Assembly: GCA_022539475.1 (NCBI GenBank)
Contig: VCMS01000395.1
Coordinates: 74,306-107,528, forward strand
From: Gracilaria domingensis
Taxonomy: Eukaryota; Rhodophyta; Florideophyceae; Gracilariales; Gracilariaceae
Reading direction: 5' to 3'
DNA: 33,223 bases
Part shown: positions 17,571 to 27,407 of the stretch, piece after piece
Layout: each line of letters starts with the position of its first letter
Position numbering within the stretch: the first letter of the stretch is position 1
Notes under the pieces: generated by a model
Database searches by the model: none
The model's input: the letters and a program-made list of their open reading frames with translations, nothing else
Told to the model about the DNA's origin: nothing
Program-made: the position numbers and the translations under genes

Positions 17571-18957
17571 GAGCGGGGATTCGAACTGCCTCGGTGGCTT
17601 TTCCCTTTCTGGGATTGCTCCACAAATTGGTCTCCCGACCTAGAAGCGCTCAAGCTTAAGCTTGAGCGCTCCTATCCGGCATCCGGACTTCACATCGGCT
17701 TCTCCACATCCGAAAAAGAAAAATATCTCAACGGTTTCTTCACGACAGACGGCATCAGGGGTATGTTGGAAGCCAAGGACTACCGTTCTCTTCATATGGT
17801 CTTGCCTTTCATTGGCGCTTTCTTTGACCGCTGTTATGGTGAGAAATCCTGCACCCCTATTACTACCGTGTTCACATTCTACGTTGACCTCATCAACAAC
17901 GTCCTTCGCTACAATACCACTCCAGAATGGACGGAGCATCGCATAGATGCGTTGGAGACTATGATCAAGAACTTCAAGTTTCACACAGTCTTCATTCTCG
18001 GCCCGTACCAAGCCTCTAACTTTCCTACTCTTACGTTCCACATCCTTGACCACATCATGCCAGACATACGGTGATACGGAGGCCTGCACTTTGGCGATGC
18101 AGGCGTGTACGAACATGCTCATCTTCTCTTCAAGAACCACTATCGTCGAACTTCTCGAAGGCGAACTACAGCTCATAAGGAAACAATGAACGCCATTGAA
18201 GAGTCGCAGGACTATTTGCACTCCTTTTCAGTCAGAAGTCACTTCTCTGCCTCCTCCAACTCTCCTAGTTCTTCCATCAACCGCTTTCCGGCCATGGTTC
18301 GCGACGGTAACTCCTTCTAACTCTTTGACATCATTAGAGCTGACAAGTACCTACGATCGCATCCACATGTATCTTTTTCGCCTGTGGCAGAACATTTCTC
18401 GACAACCACACTGCAGTTCATCAACCAAATATCTCGCGAAGCTCTCACCTCGTTCCGTACCCTTTGTGTAGAAACTATTCAACAGCTGAAGAACCCTCAC
18501 GAAATCAAACTCACTGTCGTTAATTGTGCATACGTTCTTAGCAGCTTCTGCCCCTCTCTCGGTGATTAAGATCGGCATCTTCGATGCATAAGACTGAGAA
18601 AGCCCGATGTACAACTATGTGAACGCATCTTCGCTACGACCTCTTTCAGACCTTCCAACTTGCCTAAGTTCTCCATGGTTCTCGTGCACGGAACATCCGC
18701 TCCCAACTGTACGTTTGCCACAGCGTGGGTATGCAGAGTATTTGCATTGATTCGCGTCAGGGACAAGACCTTGGACAACTCTGAATCGGAGCTCGCTTTC
18801 GTTCGTTTCTTCGAAGTGACAGAGCCCTTGGATAACTTTCATGAAACTCTGAACTGTATATCACTCCGTTGGGCCACCGACGACGAGCATGATCACACCG
18901 TGCATCCAAGTACGTCAAGAATGAAACCTCGTTCTGCTATGGTCGCTCCTTGATTCG
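17571..18957 (+). pseudogene. C-terminal half of a Plavaka/KDZ-like DDE transposase, broken
   Basis: The main frame is open from 17571 to a TGA at 18072-18074 and continues in the same frame to 18320. It contains ERSYPASGLHIGFS, MLEAKDYRSLHMVLPFIGAF, then FYVDLINNVL and LETMIKNFKFHTVF, then NFPTLTFHILDHIMPDIR. After the stop come YGGLHFGDAGVYEHAHLL and KNHYRRTSRR. This order (target-arm helices, a late helix with N-P-L-H spacing, then EHAH and YRRTSRR) is what I know from the C-terminal half of Plavaka and KDZ cut-and-paste transposases. The stop is TGA where CGA (Arg) would fit. After 18320 the remaining coding traces (QFINQISREALTSFRTLCVE near 18420; FALIRVRDK and LAFVRFFEV to 18953) are in other frames. 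The first half of the protein is not adjacent. Confidence 0.6.
17645..17670. repeat. Perfect 26-bp palindrome
   Basis: AGCGCTCAAGCTT followed directly by AAGCTTGAGCGCT, with no loop. It lies inside the open frame of the transposase half (ALKLKLER) near the point where recognisable similarity starts, so it may be coincidental to the coding sequence or may mark a junction. Confidence 0.8.
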
Positions 18958-19149
18958 GGTTTATTCCCTTCTCCTCAATCAAAGGCTCCATACACGTAAT
19001 TCGCCAAAACTACCCTGCACGATCATTTTTTCTTCCCCTTCACTGGCAATTCCATCGTATCTACATTAACAGATTGTATCGTAACCCTCGACCCCACATT
19101 CATCATACTCGTACTACATAACATTCTTAAGATAAACTGTTCATGTACT

Positions 19150-21846
19150 TTAGATATTCTCCTCCTCGTATTCCATCTCGTGCTCATTGTCTACGGCTCC
19201 CCCGTCTCGTTCCCTACTTTGTTCCCAGACATTCGTATTACAATCGATCACATTATTATCTCTGATTTCATCGATTGCTCTTATAGAGAAGTATACGCGA
19301 TCCCGTGGGTCACAATACCCAGTATACCAATCCAATACGGCTCCAAGATGTTCCGTAATCTCTTCCATGAATACATCTTCTCGAACAGCTAGATATAGTT
19401 TCTTCTTCTTAGACGGTATCCAGTATGCCACAGTTCTCACACGGTGATCATTTCCATGGGGTGGATCTTGAGCCATTGAGTCGTTCCTGAACTCCGTTCC
19501 AAACGTCTGCTCCATTCACTCGTACAGTCATCAGTATACATTCCAAGGGCTGTGCAACATATTTTCGGAAAAAGTTGGAGAAAAACACCTGCCTTTTACC
19601 CCCCCCGCCCTCCTTCAAACTCTGTAGCTCGAACAACTGACGCGATCCAAGCGTCTAGACGCGCCAACTGCAGTAATGTGCCATCCACTGGGTCCTTGTC
19701 TCCCGCATTTCTCGAATCCTTTTGGTTCACATGGTAACCAAGAAACTCCCGTAAGATCTGTAGGCTTAGAACGTTTCTGAACAGCAATTCTTGCGGTTTG
19801 TTCTCTTCGCCACGCATTTTGAACCCAGAAAATGATATTTCCTCTCTTTTGGATGTTCTCCATTTGGAGAGAATCTCAGACCCTTTTGCATCTAGCGGCA
19901 GAAGCTTCTCCCGTAGTTCCTTCGCTTGTTTTAGGTATGTGCTCCTCTCCCTTTCATGAGATGGTAACTTCACCAACATGTCATAACGTAGCCCCATCAA
20001 CAACTTCTCCTTCCCATGGCGTTCTCGAACCACCACCGCATCGCTCAAGGACTGCTTCAACCTCTTCCGTAAGCACATGTAGCTGGTCAGCTGTCTGATG
20101 CAGTCTTATTCCATCTTCATCTCCCGGATGGATTCCCAACGAGGTTTCATTAGCTCCGTCTCCACGATTTGAATCAGCAAGTTATGACCCGTACCACGAA
20201 TCGATGGAGTATACGCTCTCATCCCCATCGCGAACTCTGTTGGACAGCGTGGAACAATCTCTTTCCCATCAACGACCAGGACACTGTACTCAATCTCAGA
20301 TCCGAGTGTCTTACTTCGATTCCCACAGTTTCTCGCCGGTGAACTCGTCTCGAAGCACAATTCTTTTTTCTCGTCTTTCGCGTATCGCAGTATGGACTCG
20401 TATACTGTCTTCGCTACCTCTACATAGGCGTCGTTCACATCAATCTCGTATCTTTTCCTTCCCCTTTGCGAATCATGCTCCCTCCGTGTTGCTCCTCGCT
20501 TCAGTGCCCCTCGAAGTGATTGTATAAGAATATCTTGCTCCTTCACCTTTAGATCTAGTTCTGTCACGCTTTTCTGTGCTTTTCTTACGCTCATCTTCAG
20601 GCTTTGATTCTCCTCGGTTACTCGAAAGAGATCGGCTTTCAAGTCTCCAATCTTGTTCATCAGCTCGTAGCTTGGCGTTAGGCTTTCATCTTCTTCACCT
20701 TCTTCGTCTACACCAGAAAGAGCACGAGATGGAAGCGTACGGTTAATTTTTCGACCACCTTCCACATTACAACCCCTTTCGTCTCATATCTCTGTTGGTA
20801 ACTCTGACCCCAGCTTTGTCCGTTCCCTACGCCTCTCGCCAAAGAAAATCGAGGTCGAACCCTTCCTTCTCATTGAACCTATTCTGCGATGGCACGAGGA
20901 GCAGGCTGTATCTCGTCGACTTCTTCCTTCTTCGTACGACGTTTGGGATGACCCACGCGCAACTATCTGTCATTAGCTTTTCAATCCAATTCCTATATGT
21001 GCCAATTTTTTCTTAGTACTCCAATATCTTTTCAATGGCAATTACGTGTCAAAGTTTTTGGCTTGCCATCTCTCAATAGAAATTCAACATGTTACCGTTT
21101 TCTTCAATTAACAGAGTTCCTAAAGGATTCTTTTTGAAACGTGAATGAAATCTTAATGACAGAAGCACTCCAGTATTTCCGCCTGGGTGAATGGAATCGT
21201 TTCTATTCCGGAAACTCTTCCTCGACGGTGCGGGCGCACGTACAGAGAACTGTATATTATCGACTTCTTCCTCGTCACTAGCACGATTGGCATGAAGGGA
21301 ATCGTTCCGATTTCTGATCTCCCTTCGCGATGTTGCGAGTGGACGTACAGTGCGTTGTATATCATCGGCTTCTTCTTCGTCCCTACTACGTAGAGGTTAA
21401 ATGGAATCGTTTGTAATGCGCCTCGTCCTACCAGGTGAGATTGCTCTTTCATGTCTGTCCAACTCTTCTTCGATGACATTGTTTCTCAAATTTCTTGTCC
21501 GTGTTCCTTTCGGTCTCGTACGTCTCTCGGCACCATTCTCTTCCACATTCGCATCATCGATTATTCTTGGCACTTCCTCTGCAGCCATGTGTCGTGTCCC
21601 CGGCCCTCTCACTGCGCTGTGATGTGGTAACACTACTTCGCTCTCTGTCACTTCCGTTGTGGTCATACTAACACCCAGCTTCGGTTTCGGTTTTGCCTTC
21701 GAAGCCCGGAGTGCTGACTTCGAACCAGACTTCTTTCCAGTAAGCCCGACACGGGGAGCTTGTCGTCCAGTACTTCTTCGGGTCGCGGTAGGCGGAGGGT
21801 TCTTGCGATTGGCGACGCCAATACCAAATCGTGAGATTGTTGGGGA
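19150..21846 (-). pseudogene. Decayed or spliced coiled-coil protein gene with acidic repeats
   Basis: Consecutive minus-strand frames look coding and follow one another. 21846-21397: basic, with GKKSGSKSALRASKAKPKPK. About 21395-21075: two repeats of the form DEEEADDIQ and DEEEVDNIQ, each followed by RNRNDS; a third relative, KKEEVDEIQPAPRAIAE, lies near 20870-20940 in another frame. 20765-20106: 219 codons with a coiled coil (LKADLFRVTEENQSLKMSVR) and a globular end. An in-frame TAA at 20106-20108 interrupts, and the same frame resumes directly to 19596. Then there is a one-base step in a G-run at about 19602-19609 (KRQVFFSNFFRKYV), and a last piece from 19515 to 19150 ending in acidic residues. 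I recognise no family. Introns could explain some steps, but the in-frame stop and the G-run step suggest decay or sequence error. Confidence 0.5.
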
Positions 21847-22306
21847 TCCCTACGTCTCCTGGTGGTCCGCGTTGCTGGACTTTTATGGAGCCATGATTGC
21901 GATTCAGAATCGTGTGAAAAGGAAGGGATTATGTTCGGATTATGGAGTGGTAAAACGGAAGCTTCTGGAGTTCTACTCGTAGTATGGGGTGAAAAAGCGG
22001 AAGGGGGGAAGCTTGTGAACCTTTTGAAGCAGATGATGGAGACCTTTAGTGGATCTTGAGCCCTGATTGTGGTGGTCCATTCCTGTGGCAGACATTCATA
22101 CCAATTTTCCACATTTCCCAGTGCCGTATTCGTCATTGGCTATGTTCTATGTGCCAAGTCCGTCTGTCGGGTCCCTTCATGATGAAGGTCCTCTGTTCCT
22201 AGGTCCAACCTCCCGGCTGTGAGGTGTTAGTTCTCAGGTGTTACTTTTGAGGTGGTACCTCTGACCGCTGCGGAGTATTATCAGTACCTCTTTGCTTAGC
22301 ACGACA

Positions 22307-22459
22307 ATGTGTCCTTGTGCCACGTTCTCGTGCCACGATGGGGAGGAAGGGGACGAAGAGGATGAGTTGATGGTCGAAGAAGGGAACAGCGACGAAGAAG
22401 ACGAGAACTATAAAGCGCAGGGGATGGAGGAAGGGACAGAGGATGAGGAGGAGAACTGA
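22307..22459 (+). CDS. Short, strongly acidic ORF, possibly a C-terminal exon
   Basis: 50 codons, MCPCATFSCHDGEEGDEEDE and onward, ending TEDEEEN and a stop. Half of the residues are Glu or Asp. It is too short and too biased for a firm call. It could be the end of a spliced gene or a remnant. The rest of 22137-22690 holds no supported gene; TTG repeats occur at about 22530-22546. Confidence 0.2.
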   Translation: MCPCATFSCHDGEEGDEEDELMVEEGNSDEEDENYKAQGMEEGTEDEEEN

Positions 22460-22696
22460 AGGAGCCAAGAATTTATGATTTTATGATATTGTAGTTGACG
22501 AGTGGATATTCAGAGATGTCGTCACTATGTTTTGTTGTTGTTGTTGAAGATATTGATTGTTGTTTTGCGTAGAAACCTATGTCACAAGTGCTATATATAT
22601 GTCCATATGTTTCCACAAACGGACTTCATTAAAAAAGAGTTAAATTTTTGTTCTTTACCTATGTACTACTAATAACTATCGTAGTTAGTGTCCGAA

Positions 22697-23824
22697 TTAT
22701 TTCTCCAATAGATGCCGAGTCTGGGGTCTAGGATGCACTCCGAGTGCACACAACTGCCTCTTGAGGTTGACCCGTGGTTCGTGCTTGACGATACCCGCAC
22801 TCACAAGAAGTGCAACGAATAGGGTGTTTGTAAGAAGAGGTGGGATGCTTCTGTACATAAAAAAGGCTGATGGTTCTAGCGACTCAGAAAGCGTGTGGGC
22901 GAAAAATACTGGGACCACTCTGTTCAAAAACATTCTGATGGAGAGCAATACATCATAGAAAAAGACAGCCTTTCTGAAGGAGTGTAGGACAGAACGGATG
23001 TAGAGACAGAGCCTTTCCCATCGAGTTCCTATGCGGTGCGAGAGCGGTACAATGTTGTTAAAGGTGTTGCCTGTAGAGTAGAAGATAGATAGTGCGTTCA
23101 CGACGATATTGAATAGGCCGAATAGAGATCCACCCGGAAAGAAAGCTGTAGAGGCTGTTCTGACAGAATCTATAAGATTGGGCGGGGATAGACAGAGTTC
23201 AAAGGTGACAAAGATGGAAAGGTTGAGAGCGAGAAGGCCACCGACCGCTATACCCAAGTATTTATTCCTCAATATGGAGGAGATGCTCGTCATGTGCGAA
23301 GGAATCATCGGTCCAAGAGCTAGAGTACCGTATCTTGCGGCATGTAGGGAAAAGGCGAGGTCGAAGAGAATAATGTGTAACATGGTCTCCAGAATGCTAT
23401 ATAGAATGGTGAAACCTAGCTGAGCATGGCGAGAGGAGCTCTTGAATAGAAGCGCTTGGGCCAAGACGGGCTCGATGATACCGTAAAGCGCGCCTATGGC
23501 TACCGTTAACAATGAAGCAAATAAAACCATTGAAGGTGGCGAAAGCATGCTGAGACGATTCCGAGGGTAGAATATTGACTGATATATATAATTCGAAAGC
23601 TCTGGGAGAGTTCGAATAGCGTGAGTAAAGGGTGGGTGCTCCAGAATACTTTCGTGACCGGGTGTGTCATGTAGTATTTCATAGAGCTCATTGAGCTCAT
23701 TCTGCAGCGCGGGAGTGATGAGAGTTTGCGCCCTACGAATGTGACTTTCTTCAGCATCGAGGTCGTACTGTAACTGAAGGCAGTTGTTGAAAGTAATGTA
23801 CGTTGCAGATGGGAAAGCATCCAG
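22697..23824 (-). CDS. Multi-pass membrane protein of unknown function (3' exon, or N-terminally incomplete)
   Basis: The frame is open for 375 codons from 23824. The first Met is at 23548, but the 92 codons before it look coding: NELNELYEILHDTPGHESIL, then FTHAIRTLPELSNYIYQSIF. TAG directly precedes the open frame and would make a normal splice acceptor (TATCTAG), so this is probably the last exon of a spliced gene. About six hydrophobic segments follow, for example MVLFASLLTVAIGALYGIIE, FTILYSILETMLHIILFDLA, YLGIAVGGLLALNLSIFV and LLTNTLFVALLVSAGIV. The C-terminus is basic and short. No transporter motif is recognised. A short open stretch further upstream (about 24018-23860 on the minus strand, with FENETVPQWSSAIY) may be an earlier exon, but the splice phases I tried do not join it. 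Confidence 0.6.
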   Translation of the reverse strand: MDAFPSATYITFNNCLQLQYDLDAEESHIRRAQTLITPALQNELNELYEILHDTPGHESILEHPPFTHAIRTLPELSNYIYQSIFYPRNRLSMLSPPSMVLFASLLTVAIGALYGIIEPVLAQALLFKSSSRHAQLGFTILYSILETMLHIILFDLAFSLHAARYGTLALGPMIPSHMTSISSILRNKYLGIAVGGLLALNLSIFVTFELCLSPPNLIDSVRTASTAFFPGGSLFGLFNIVVNALSIFYSTGNTFNNIVPLSHRIGTRWERLCLYIRSVLHSFRKAVFFYDVLLSIRMFLNRVVPVFFAHTLSESLEPSAFFMYRSIPPLLTNTLFVALLVSAGIVKHEPRVNLKRQLCALGVHPRPQTRHLLEK

Positions 23825-24330
23825 CTAGATACGTACAGAACGCAGTCGATTGTTTAGCGGGATTTCCCGTACTTGGTGTATATTGCGGAGGACCATTGCG
23901 GAACAGTTTCGTTTTCGAATTCGTACCAAAGGAGAGTAAAAGAGGCTTTGGATGGTTGTAGAGATGCTGTACATTTATTCGTATGAACGTGGACTGTTTG
24001 TAAGTTACAATACATAGGAAAACAACTCTACTATTACGCTTCTTGAAAATGGAGGCTACTAACATGTAGAGAACGTGGTTTTCATAAAAAATTGATTAGA
24101 CTGGTTGCTATTATACTATACTATGAGACGAGGCAGTGATATAAGTAAGGAACAAGGTACATGGATAATGATGAATTGGTAATATAAAGAGGGGGAGACG
24201 GTTGAAAACTAGGGGATTGGGCTAGAATTTATGAAATTATTTTTGAGAGACAACTTGTTTCACAGCGATAAGAACGGGTGCTAGGCAGTGGTGGTGAAAG
24301 CACGTACATAAAAGCCAGGGTTTTCGCGCC
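23825..24330. other. Possible upstream exon, otherwise featureless AT-rich DNA
   Basis: The only coding-like trace is the short minus-strand frame at about 23860-24018 mentioned under the membrane protein. 24060-24290 is AT-rich with no supported feature. Confidence 0.35.
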
Positions 24331-24369
24331 GTGGTACGTTCACGGAGCACTTACGCACGAATAGAGTTT

Positions 24370-24482
24370 CGTCTTCTCCCGTTTCGGATCCCTTCCGTTT
24401 TGGATCCCTTCCGTTTCCGTTCCCCTCCGTTCCCGTTCCCTTCGGTTCCCTCCCTTTCCGTTTCCTTTCCCTTTTTCCTACC
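24370..24482. repeat. Pyrimidine-rich tract with TTCCGTT-type tandem repeats
   Basis: Repeats of CCCTTCCGTTTTGGATCCCT type pass into CCGTTCCC and CCTTTCC runs over about 110 bases, ending about 30 bases before the ATG of the following broken gene. It resembles a CT-rich leader or a simple-sequence expansion. Confidence 0.7.
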
Positions 24483-24511
24483 GATACGTTCCCACTCATT
24501 GAAATCTGATC

Positions 24512-25398
24512 ATGAGCGGCAGGTCTCAATCGACGTGAAGTGGCCTAGGGATCCCAGCAATGGGGAGAGGTCGCATAAGAAGATTAAGACGATTTTTGCG
24601 GAGGAAGATGACGGGGAGGACAAGAATGAGCTGGACTGGTGGTCGATGACGATGTTGGTGTGCGCAGGGGCGATGGGGACCCGCATTGGTGAGGAAGTGC
24701 GTCGACTGACGAAGAAGGTCACAGGATTTGTTGCTAGGGAGCTAAGGGGATTGAAGGATGGGCAAAAGAAGTTGATGGGTAAAGTGCAGGAGCTGCGCGG
24801 AAGCTGAAGGAACTCAATGAGAAGCGGGAGGATGTACGTCAAGTCCGAGGTACTCCGGTGACTCCTGCTCTGAGGATTGTGAACGAGATCGGGGTCGGTG
24901 TCGATGGGGCTAGTTTGGATGCAGATGAGGACGCGAGGGACTTTGTGCCGGCTACGAAGAGTTTGGGTGAGGATGAAATTGCTGCGGTTAATGAAGGAAA
25001 GAAGAGGGGCCGAAAGAGGAAGTACGGAAAGAAGACGCCAATCGTGGTGAGGAAGCTGAAGGTGGAGGAGGATGAAGTGAAGCCGAAGGTTGGAAAGGAG
25101 AAGATGGAGAAGATGGAGAAGAAGAAGAAGACTAGAGTTGGGTTCAGGTGTGTTCCGTCCGAAGCCGGTGTGGAAGGGAAGCAGCGTTGTGGGATATCAG
25201 GAGAAGTGGAGCTGGGAAGATGTGGAGGAAGAGGAAAAGGAGGAGGAAGGGGGCGATGATGTGGCGAAAGGGTTTGGGCCGTTGTCTTTTGCAGATGCGG
25301 AGATAGAGGAGGGCGGTGGCGGTGCACTGTTGTATATAGAATGCAACTTGAAGTGGTATGGGGGTGGTGAGATGCATGCGCGCGGTTCCGTAAGATGA
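24512..25398 (+). pseudogene. Broken basic coiled-coil gene
   Basis: An ATG at about 24512 opens only eight codons (MSGRSQST). The neighbouring frame then continues convincingly: DVKWPRDPSNGERSHKKIKT, acidic AEEDDGEDKNE, and the amphipathic helix RLTKKVTGFVARELRGLKDG, to a stop near 24805. The next piece is in another frame: ARKLKELNEKREDVRQVRGT, PVTPALR, then a Lys-rich segment (KKRGRKRKYGKKTP). The third is in yet another frame (WKGSSVVGYQEKWSWEDVEE) and runs to 25398. There are thus at least three frame steps in under 900 bases. The composition and the G(T/S)PVTP motif recall the intact gene at 10671-11600, so these may be two members of one family, but I cannot align them throughout. Confidence 0.45.
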
Positions 25399-26083
25399 AT
25401 GTTATACTAGGTAATCGTAGTAGTGATGACTATTCTAGAATATTTGCAGAAAGTTAGCGAACGTAAATATGGTGGCACAGGTGGACATCACATAAGGTCC
25501 TCACACGACGACAAATAATACGTCTGATACTTTCATTTCGTGAACATACACTAGCAATCGTGGCGTACGTCAACTGTTCTGCATAGACGTCTGTCTCTTG
25601 CAGATGCTAGTTTTTGGCGAGGGTCGTCCAGAAATTGGCAAGGGTCGTCCAGTAAATTTTTTGAAAAAATATCGAGATCAATTATTTCAAAATTTGCAGA
25701 TAATTGCTTGGGTCGTCCAGAATCGCTGTGCAGTAAATACTGGTGGAGTTCCAATCGTGCTAGTTCTTTAGTCGAGGGCTACCTGAACTGTATTTCGCGA
25801 AGTCTAGGTTCAGTTTCCATTAAGGTGCACATTACACGATACCTTCTGCGGAATGATACCCTGCAACGCATGGAATACTAGTGCTAGTACAGATGATGCC
25901 CATTATGAAATCATACCGTTTTATTCGTATCTATTCTTCTATCGACCGCTTTTGCTAACCACTACTTCGCTATATTACATGTACCATATCCCCATGATGG
26001 AGCGGGTGTAGGCGCAATCTGCGGCAGATGCGGCAGACTGCACGTCCACCATCGGCTGTATCGGTAGAACAAATACGCACTCC
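25399..26083. other. Intergenic region with three GGTCGTCCAG copies
   Basis: GGGTCGTCCAG occurs three times at about 25620-25631, 25643-25653 and 25710-25720. Between them, TTTTTTGAAAAAA is a short AT palindrome. No coding sequence is supported. Confidence 0.5.
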
Positions 26084-26116
26084 GAGAGGATGAGGCGCTT
26101 CGCGCCTCATCCTCTC
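26084..26116. repeat. Perfect 15-bp stem hairpin
   Basis: GAGAGGATGAGGCGC, loop TTC, then the exact complement GCGCCTCATCCTCTC. It is immediately followed, one base later, by a second and longer hairpin. Confidence 0.9.
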
Positions 26117-26117
26117 C

Positions 26118-26169
26118 GTTCCTCATGTAGGGAACCATGCCCAGATGCATGGTTCCCTACTTGAGGAAC
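26118..26169. repeat. 23-bp stem hairpin with one mismatch
   Basis: Left arm 26118-26140 begins GTTCCTCATGTAGGGAACC; right arm 26147-26169 ends GTTCCCTACTTGAGGAAC. The loop is CCAGAT. The arms pair except at one position. Together with the hairpin before it, this makes a double cruciform about 86 bases long. Confidence 0.9.
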
Positions 26170-26216
26170 CTGCACCTGCAACTCGTGAGCTACGTCCGCA
26201 TCAAAAGTCATTTACC

Positions 26217-26726
26217 TGTATACGCAAGCAGAAAGTATCCATAAGTTAGTCAATTCTCCGTTGAATGCATTTGAAATGCGATGGAACGTACCATTGATAA
26301 GAACAAAACAGAAACGTTGCGCTAGAAAAGTCGAGGGACCTAGTAACTCGCAAAATGAAAAAGAAGAAGGAAAGGGATCGGTTAGATTACCAGCCCACCA
26401 TCATCGTAAAGCGCGAAAGGTGTCGAAGCGAGAACTCACAACCAAGGACACCAAGAATGCCCATGCAGCAAACATACCTCAAGATGCGATAAACGAAAGA
26501 GCAGCCTATGTCCCAACCAAGTACCAGAATCGCCTATTCCGAACAGCCAGAGATCGATCTTGAGAGACGAAATGAAATTGGTCGTTTACTTGTATACGCA
26601 AGCCGAAAGTATCCATAAGTTAGTCAATGCTCCGTTGGATACAGTTGAAATGCGATAGAACGTACCATTGATAAGAGCAAAACAGAAACGTTGCGCTAGA
26701 AAAGTCGAGGGACCTAGTAACTCGCA
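26217..26726. mobile_element. Candidate miniature LTR-type element (136-bp direct repeats)
   Basis: Two 136-base direct repeats (26217-26352 and 26591-26726) start TGTATACGCAAGC and end CTAGTAACTCGCA, so they have TG...CA ends. They differ at only a few positions; weaker similarity continues about 10 bases outward on the left side of each. The 238-base internal part starts A-rich and purine-rich (AAATGAAAAAGAAGAAGG). It contains part of a 100-codon ORF that I do not consider a gene. Size and layout fit a TRIM-like element; no target-site duplication is clear, so a simple segmental repeat remains possible. Confidence 0.5.
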
Positions 26727-26731
26727 AAAGT

Positions 26732-26979
26732 AACCCAAAGCCGTTTTCTTGCCGTGTACATGTCGCAGAGCGCGAAGAGACGTGGTGAGGATTGGTTAGT
26801 TTAGAACAAAGATACGTAGAAGGAAATGGAAGCACGTACGAAAAGACTGCACGGAATACATCCGTGAGATACGGATGCTGTCCGCTTTATGGAGGCATCC
26901 GACGAGGGCGGAGAAAGAGAATGAGGTACGCTTCATGTCCGCTTAATGGATTCCATTCTCAGCACGCTACTTCGTAATC
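26732..26979. other. Short intergenic stretch with small repeated motifs
   Basis: TGTCCGCTT(T/A)ATGGA occurs twice (about 26879 and 26937), each copy preceded by a short ATCCGT- or ACGCTTCA-type stretch. Nothing coding is seen. Confidence 0.4.
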
Positions 26980-27041
26980 CGTCGTACTTTTTTCCGCCCT
27001 CGCACTTCGTAGCGAGTGCGAGGGCGGAAAAACGTACGACG
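26980..27041. repeat. 27-bp stem hairpin with one mismatch
   Basis: The arms CGTCGTAC...CCGCCCTCGCACT (26980-27006) and AGTGCGAGGGCGG...GTACGACG (27015-27041) pair over 27 bases with one mismatch around an eight-base loop (TCGTAGCG). The flanks pair weakly beyond this. The GC-rich core and T-run resemble a foldback (MITE-like) core. Confidence 0.9.
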
Positions 27042-27407
27042 GAGCGGAGTAGAACGCGAGGATGGCACGGATCACGACGGTAACAAAAGGTCGGACGTCG
27101 GACGGGCGGGGGCGGCGGCGGAGGGAAGAGATTTATTTTTCTGTGCGAGATTGGACAAGTGTACAGCGTACAACGTTGGGAAACCACAGGTTTATAACCA
27201 GTGGTAGATAATACGAGAAGTACACCCTTGTGTTGAGGTCGACGTGTACCTACGTTCCTTTTTGAACGAAAGCACGTGATTAAAACTCAAAATATATCCT
27301 CCGTTCTGAGCAAGACGTCGATATTGACTGTCGCTCGACCTCCTTCTCCCTTCGGACGCCCTTCCCTTGCAGTCTTTGTCGTCGTTTCTCGTTCATTTCT
27401 TCTTCCC

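Noticed and set aside
17450..17590. tRNA-like pieces (GTTCGAGTCC on the minus strand near 17465; GGATTCGAACTGCC near 17577)
   Set aside because: The T-arm stems do not pair properly and no acceptor or anticodon arm can be built around them.
17615..17645. LTR end plus primer-binding site (CA, then TGGTCTCCCGACC)
   Set aside because: A TGG after CA is suggestive, but downstream is transposase rather than gag, and the implied tRNA acceptor (CTCCCGA) is not one I recognise.
26261..26563. 100-codon ORF inside the direct-repeat element
   Set aside because: It starts within one repeat, has no recognisable domain and its composition matches the surrounding A-rich DNA.
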